Of a stretch of 64,000 nt of DNA, positions 59,623 to 64,000 are shown piece by piece. The position numbers and the translations under genes were made by a program. The notes beneath the pieces are model-generated. The model did not search any database. It worked only from the letters and a program-made list of their open reading frames with translations, and was not told where the DNA came from. The stretch comes from Eretmocerus hayati (lineage: Eukaryota; Arthropoda; Insecta; Hymenoptera; Aphelinidae), in contig CM056741.1 of assembly GCA_029851415.1 (NCBI GenBank), forward strand, positions 144,696,522-144,760,521. Direction: 5' to 3'. Each line of letters begins with the position of its first letter. Within the stretch, counting starts at the first letter, position 1.

Positions 59623-60880
59623 TATTACGCAACGATGTCGAAAAGTTGGATTTACGCAAGAGTGAAAATCTTTACACACGAGTGTGAGTCTTTACGCACG
59701 AGCCGCGTAGCGGCGAGTGCGTAAAGTATCTCAACAGTGCGTAAAGATTCACATCTCGTGTGTAAAGTTTTTCCGAGTGCGGAAACCTTTCGACAGAGTT
59801 GCGTACGATATTTTTCGAAATTTTTTGCGGAAAGTTAGTATTCTGTCGGTCACCTCATACGCCAGTAATCAAATCGTGATCGGGGCAGGTGGAGGAAAAG
59901 GGCGCAGAGCGGAGTCCAGGGGCGGCAGCCCTTGGTGGGGGTGCAGGGGGCGAAGCCCCCGCCGGAAAAAAAATTCTGAAAATGTATCAGAAAAAGATCT
60001 TTTGTTATATATCATATGTTACCGCATAGTTTGAAAATATCGATCTCAATCCTCAAAAGTACAAATAGTGGACAAGATCCGAAATATGTAAGTTCATAAG
60101 ATAATATCAATTCTGAATCTCGAAGAAAATTATTATAGAGTTTTATGAATATCGTCAAGAACGGGCAAGAATAAATCAACGGATTGATGAAATAGTATGC
60201 CATTTCTATGGTTCAATAGAAAGAACTTGGACAATTCTAACGATAATAATAATGCTCTGAATACACGGGATTGAAAGCAATTTTGAAACCTACGGATTCT
60301 TTCTTATAAAAGAATATGAATACATCGCCGACACTCTTTTTTGAGGCTCTTTTTAAGTATCCGAAAAGTGAATTTACATTTCCTTTGGACGTACGATCCA
60401 AGGTAGATTTCAAACCACCGAAACCACGGTGGAAGTACTCCAAAAAGGTCTATATATTGTATTGAACTCAATTAAATTCATGATCCACCGAAGTGAACTA
60501 TTTCCATGTTCAATTCGATGGGCCGACCAGGATATTTCAATCGTATGGACTTATCGAGAGAGCAAGACTGAGTATAACAATTTAGAGAGCTCATAAGTTT
60601 TCATCCTATCGAGTGAAAGAAGTCATTACACCTGCTTTGGGCAGCTTCGAATCAACGATTGGAGCACTCCGATTCTACAGAATTAAGACAGAGATCATTT
60701 TGCTAAACAACGCAGAAACTTCAAGAGATGTTGTAGAATATCAGTCTATAAAGAAAATACGGCAGTGCGTAAAGATACGTTCCAGTGCGTAAAGACCTAC
60801 CTTACGCACTGTTGGTGACTTTACGCACAGGTCTTCACGCATTCCGTGCGCAAAAATTCCTTCACGCACGGAAAAATGTT
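59623..60880. repeat. TGCGTAAAG motif clusters around a GC hairpin
   Basis: TTTACGCA/TGCGTAAA words occur many times in both orientations at 59623-59800 and 60765-60870, and continue past the retroposon at 61381-61412 (TTACGCACTAACTTTACGCACA). Between the clusters lie a GCCGCGTAGCGGC word at 59703 and a GC-rich block at 59915-59965 with the perfect hairpin GGGGGCGAAGCCCCC. The intervening 60000-60760 is AT-rich and featureless. Subterminal repeats of a DNA transposon are one explanation. Confidence 0.6.
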
Positions 60881-61368
60881 TTTTTTTTTTTTTTTTTTTT
60901 TTCGGTAGGCCGGGAAGGGGAAATCTTCATAGACACCCACAAGAGTGTGGGTAGTGTCGGATTCACCCGAGAAGACTCGGGTGCCTACCGACTAAAACCC
61001 CTCCCCGGAGGGCGCCAACCCGAAGGTTATAGTCCCAGAAGAAGGAAGGAAGGAACAGAGAGTAGAGAAAAGATGAAAGATACAGGGAGGCTTGCGAAGA
61101 AGCGGGAGCCCTGAAGTGATCCAAGATGCCACTCAGGGCTCATACGCACTGAGGCGGACGAGGTGGTAAAAGCACACACATGGGTGCTGGGGCTGAAGAC
61201 TGGGGGCGGGGGAGTTGTCGTGTGCTCCCGAGATACTAAGATCTCCCTTGCCGGAGGACTGGGGCCGGGGAGTGCGTCTGTCTCCCAGGATCAACTAAGG
61301 ATCCCCCTTGCGGAACTGGGGCCGGGGAGTCGTTACTCTCCCAAGATCCGAAGATCTCCCTTGCGGGG
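60881..61368 (-). mobile_element. 488-bp poly(A) retroposon with 12-bp target duplication
   Basis: CGGAAAAATGTT occurs at 60869-60880 and again at 61369-61380. Directly inside the left copy is a run of 22 T, which is a poly(A) tail on the minus strand. The element thus reads 5' to 3' from 61368 to 60881. Its 5' part has three tandem GC-rich units of about 58 bp (61200-61368, with GGGGCCGGGGAGT on the plus strand). The 3' part contains the hairpin CACCCGAG-AAGA-CTCGGGTG (60964-60983). No clear pol III A/B boxes are seen, so it may be a SINE without tRNA head or a 5'-truncated or internally deleted LINE of another family. Confidence 0.85.
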
Positions 61369-61429
61369 CGGAAAAATGTTCCTTACGCACTAACTTTACG
61401 CACATGATTTCGAAAAACTACATTTGAGA

Positions 61430-61469
61430 AGCTCATTCTACGTGTCGCCATCTACACTTAGAATGAGCT
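61430..61469. other. 11-bp hairpin near the right edge of the insertion
   Basis: AGCTCATTCTA (61430-61440) and its exact complement TAGAATGAGCT (61459-61469) enclose an 18-base loop. The word is also part of family R-C (AATGAGCTGAAG), so it may be a remnant. Confidence 0.6.
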
Positions 61470-61550
61470 ACTAGTATGAGCCCGCCTGATAACCCAAGAG
61501 AGTACTACATCCCCATAACAAAAAAGAAAATCTTCCAGTATCATTCATAA

Positions 61551-62655
61551 CTACTTCGAGTTGAACGTTTACGAAACAAATTGACGACAATTAATCCTTG
61601 TATCTCTGAAATTTTGTCCGAAACAGGAGACGTTGTTCTGAACCACAACATCTTCACTCACGATTATCGAACCTTGATCACAAGCATCAAAGCGGATCTT
61701 GCTCTAGGAGAAACTCTTAGAGTGGCAAATGATCCGAATATAGTCCTTAAAGACTTCGTCAGTGAACTCAATCATTGTGCCATCTTCACAGATGGTAGTA
61801 AGATGATCAATGCCCAATCGGTTGGTTCTGCTTGTATTTGCCCTGAGCGTATTAAATCAATAAAAAAATCTTTACACAGTTCTGCTTCAATCGTCACAGC
61901 CGAATGCATTGCGATAAAAAGTGCTTTTGATATCATACTCGATGAACCCGAAAAAACGATGTCATTTTTTGTGATTCAAAAAGCGTACTCATGTGCTTAG
62001 AGTCGACTAAAGTCAATGTCACGGTTAACCCACATATTTTTGAAATCAGAAAGAAATTCAATGTTTATAAAAATCTCAATCCTGAAAGTAACTCAAGATT
62101 AGTGTGGATTCCATCTCATACCGGAATAGTTGGCAATGAAGCTGTAGACGCCCTCGCTAAGGAAGCTACTTCCGAAAATGTACTGCCAGATACCCGTACA
62201 CCCTTTACCGATTTTTTTGAGTCGTATAGAAATACTAGCAAGGTTTCAACCTCTGCTGCCATTCAGAATCAAGGTGGTACGACGGGAACAAACTATTTTC
62301 AAAATTTTTTCAGCAACTCGATCAAACCTTGGTTCTGCAACAAAAAACTTAACCGACGGACAATTGTTACAATCAACCGCTGCAGAGCGAATCATTACAA
62401 CCTTGCAGCGTCCTTAGTGAGGTTGAAAATAATTCATAACCCAATGTGTACTTGTGGTAAAGAGGAACAAGACTTAAATCATGGTTATTTGGCAATGTGA
62501 AGAATATGATCAACCTAGGAGTAAATTATTGAGAAAATTGTTTCAACTGCAAATGCAACTCCCCCTCTGTGTAGAAATGCTGATTGCTAAACCTCATGTT
62601 GAAGCCTGTAATATTTTATGCGAGTTTTTCGAAGAATGTAATCTAATGATCTGAT
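61551..62655 (+). pseudogene. LINE ORF2, RNase H and C-terminal zinc-knuckle part, broken
   Basis: The frame enters as LLRVERLRNKLTTINPCISE. RNase H motifs in order: CAIFTDGSK (first Asp), SIVTAECIAIKSA (Glu), the third Asp in a CDS word reached only by a one-base shift near 61970, then WIPSHTGIVGNEAVDALAKEA (His/Asp motif) at about 62106. The tail has CTCGKEEQDLNH, and after another one-base shift near 62483 the frame ends in CNLMI and TGA at 62653-62655. The H-x-x-C part completes the C-x-C-x(n)-H-x-x-x-C knuckle of I/Jockey-type LINEs. RNase H removes the RNA strand during target-primed reverse transcription. Confidence 0.85.
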
Positions 62656-62743
62656 ATCTTGTTTTTCATCATAAATAATCATGACTTTCACTTTCTTTCA
62701 GAGATACTCACACGAATGGAAAAAATCTTTATTTATAATTTCA
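62656..62743. other. LINE 3' flank
   Basis: Short spacer between two oppositely oriented LINE remnants; no clear poly(A). Confidence 0.4.
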
Positions 62744-63315
62744 TTAATGTATCTTTAGCATAATAAACTCTGTGTAAGAGACTTCCATGCTTAATAAAAG
62801 AAAAAAGAAATCATTGTATACTATGCATCCATGCTCGAAAATAGGGAAGACCGGAGACTCAACTAAGTTTTTGAGAAGATCACATGTGAGGGGGTGTTTA
62901 TGAAGTTTGAGTGATCTGAGTGATCGATGGGTCATCGATACAGTAGCATATACTATAGATTTCCACGTCCGTCAGGTGAGGGGTCATAAGCAAGATTAGT
63001 TTTTCACATTGTTTCGCGTACAGGAGCTCAACGTTCCCAATCGCGATTTTAGTAAGTGTTGACAGGTTTATCTCGCGGAGATATGCAGTACTTCACAGGA
63101 TCATAACGATGGATTCATCAAAGTTGAGTGTGAGATGATGCTTATCAGCCCAGTTCGCTACTGGTGGGGCATCTTGGGACAGTTTTTGGATGCTAATAAT
63201 GATGGATAATTGGGGACGAGAAATCAACAATCAGAGTTTTTGGATGCCTTCCAGGATACAGTTGGAGAAATAATGCAGAAAGATCTGCGTGTCATCGGCG
63301 TAGATCATAAGGTAA
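62744..63315 (-). pseudogene. second LINE, reverse transcriptase fragment, minus strand
   Basis: Read from 63315 downwards: MIYADDTQIFLHYF (the YADD catalytic motif), then after a frameshift a segment ending VANWADKHHLTLNFDES, then KIAIGNVELLYAKQ, then LMTPHLTDV, THRSLRSLKLHKH and FPIFEHGCIVYND. This is the palm-to-thumb order of an insect Jockey/CR1-like RT, clearly different from the plus-strand LINE. Stops and shifts occur after QKL and IVMIL. The 5' side is cut off at the R-C repeat just before the YADD motif. Confidence 0.82.
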
Positions 63316-64000
63316 CTGTGCATTATTTGCCCCACTCAAGTTCTCAAATGAATGCACCCGCAGACCTTGCTGCGCATCTTTTTCAGGTTTGTTACGTGAA
63401 AATATGAGAGATTTTAAACGTTCTGGACCATTCGGCGCATTTCTTAGAACAAAAGAAGTGGTTCTGGTACTTTCGACTTCTTTTTTGTTAGTTACTCAAA
63501 ACCATGCCAAACAAAATTGATGCAACCAATCTCAACGTACTTCAGCTCATTTTCTTTGTTCTTGTTTCAACTTTGAAATGCTCTTTGCAGAATTGCAAAA
63601 TTCAATTTTTAACTATTTCTACGCCCATATTACTAGAAAAAGTACAGTGTTCCTAATTTGTCCCCGTTACCTTTCTTTAAACTCGTTCTCCATTCCAGTC
63701 AAATACATCAATCTCATTCAAGAAATTCAAAAGGCGGTAAGAAAGCTCCAAAATGAGCCGAAGTACGTCTTATTTGGAGGTCTGGGAGCCGAAATATCCC
63801 AATTATACGAAAAACCCGTATAATCTCACGGGATAGGGGCTCTTTTCTACGTGGGGGCAAATCAGGAACACACTGTTGAAAACTCGCAAAAAATCTTCTT
63901 CCGCGAAAATCCAGATATCTCGGCTTCAATTTGTTCAAATTGAACGCATCTTAACTCATTTCAAAGGTCTTGAAACATGCTTCAGAATGAGCTGAAGTAC
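63316..64000 (-). repeat. dispersed repeat family R-C, copy 2 (inverted, runs off the window)
   Basis: The reverse complement of this segment follows 16185-17000: AATGAGCTGAAGTAC at the window edge, TTTTTTGCGAGTTTTCAACA, CAATTCTGCAAAGAGCATTT, TTTTGTTTGGCATGG, AAAAAAGAAGTCGAAAGTACC, GGCAAGGTCTGCGG-like, and CACAGTTACCTTA at the junction with the LINE fragment. A second AATGAGC(C/T)GAAGTACG word near 63752 suggests an internal duplication. Non-coding. Confidence 0.7.

Larger units (their letters stand above)
57273..61500. mobile_element. composite 4.2 kb insertion in LINE ORF2
   Basis: LINE sense is lost between LLNY at 57272 and LLRVERLRNK at about 61551. The left edge is an inverted repeat (57273-57602). 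Then follow a perfect palindrome (57702-57742), a featureless part, a 100-bp tandem array (59133-59615), a zone rich in TGCGTAAAG motifs (59623-59800, 60765-60870, 61381-61412) and a retroposon in that zone (60881-61368). The right boundary is uncertain by about 50 bp. At least two or three events are nested here. No transposase was recognised. Confidence 0.6.
49680..62655 (+). mobile_element. decayed two-ORF LINE (APE, RT, RNase H), split by two insertions
   Basis: The parts lie in order on the plus strand: ORF1 (49680-50943), the endonuclease part of ORF2 (50964-52314), reverse transcriptase (55982-57272 or slightly further), RNase H and C-terminal zinc knuckle (about 61551-62655). Removing the two insertions leaves about 5 kb, a normal length. 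APE endonuclease plus RNase H plus a CCHC ORF1 fits the I-type group of the Jockey/I lineage. Stops and frameshifts in every part show that it is dead. The 3' end is somewhere after 62655; no clear poly(A) is seen. Confidence 0.88.

Overview
The window is nuclear DNA of a metazoan, most likely an insect. It has one intron-containing S1 serine protease gene, one axonemal MNS1-type coiled-coil gene, and a very dense, nested load of eukaryotic transposable elements (LTR and non-LTR retrotransposons, Tigger/pogo, Tc1/mariner-like, foldback and MITE-like elements). The non-LTR reverse transcriptase remnants resemble insect I/Jockey-type elements. A hymenopteran is plausible, but the sequence alone does not settle species or order. 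There are no operons, no bacterial-type genes and no CRISPR.

Layout. 1-1210 is a CCCA/ACCA-rich minisatellite with a 400-490 bp higher-order period. 1786-3513 is a TA-flanked DNA element carrying a tRNA-like promoter block and part of a dispersed repeat (here family R-A). 3872-4937 is a two-exon secreted serine protease. 4938-19221 is mostly non-coding but holds three foldback elements (7580-8228, 13373-14247, 17003-17843) and a dispersed repeat (family R-C, 16185-17000) that recurs inverted at the right edge of the window. 19222-20505 (minus) is the main exon of an MNS1 homologue.

25267-35686 is a complete LTR retrotransposon: two LTRs of 1052 and 1051 bp that look identical apart from one base in an A-run, a 4-bp TAAT duplication, a primer binding site and a polypurine tract. 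Its interior has only a broken gag-like region and an in-frame 60-bp tandem repeat, with no recognisable pol. It looks young but non-autonomous.

35874-49206 is a mosaic of inverted-repeat elements, among them a 3.5 kb element with 430-bp terminal repeats, a 923-bp Tc1/mariner-like palindrome and a 790-bp Tigger derivative. 49680-62655 is a decayed APE-RT-RNase H LINE of about 5 kb, split twice. A 3.7 kb insertion at about 52315-55977 itself carries a foldback element with tandem-repeat arms at 53007-55120. A composite insertion at about 57273-61500 contains a perfect 20+20 bp palindrome, a 100-bp tandem array, a cluster of TGCGTAAAG motifs and a minus-strand retroposon with a 12-bp target duplication. 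A second, minus-strand LINE reverse-transcriptase fragment (62744-63315) is abutted by the inverted R-C copy that runs off the end.

The two host genes show no functional link. The main story is repeat archaeology: at least twelve long inverted-repeat loci in 64 kb, several datable relative to each other by nesting.
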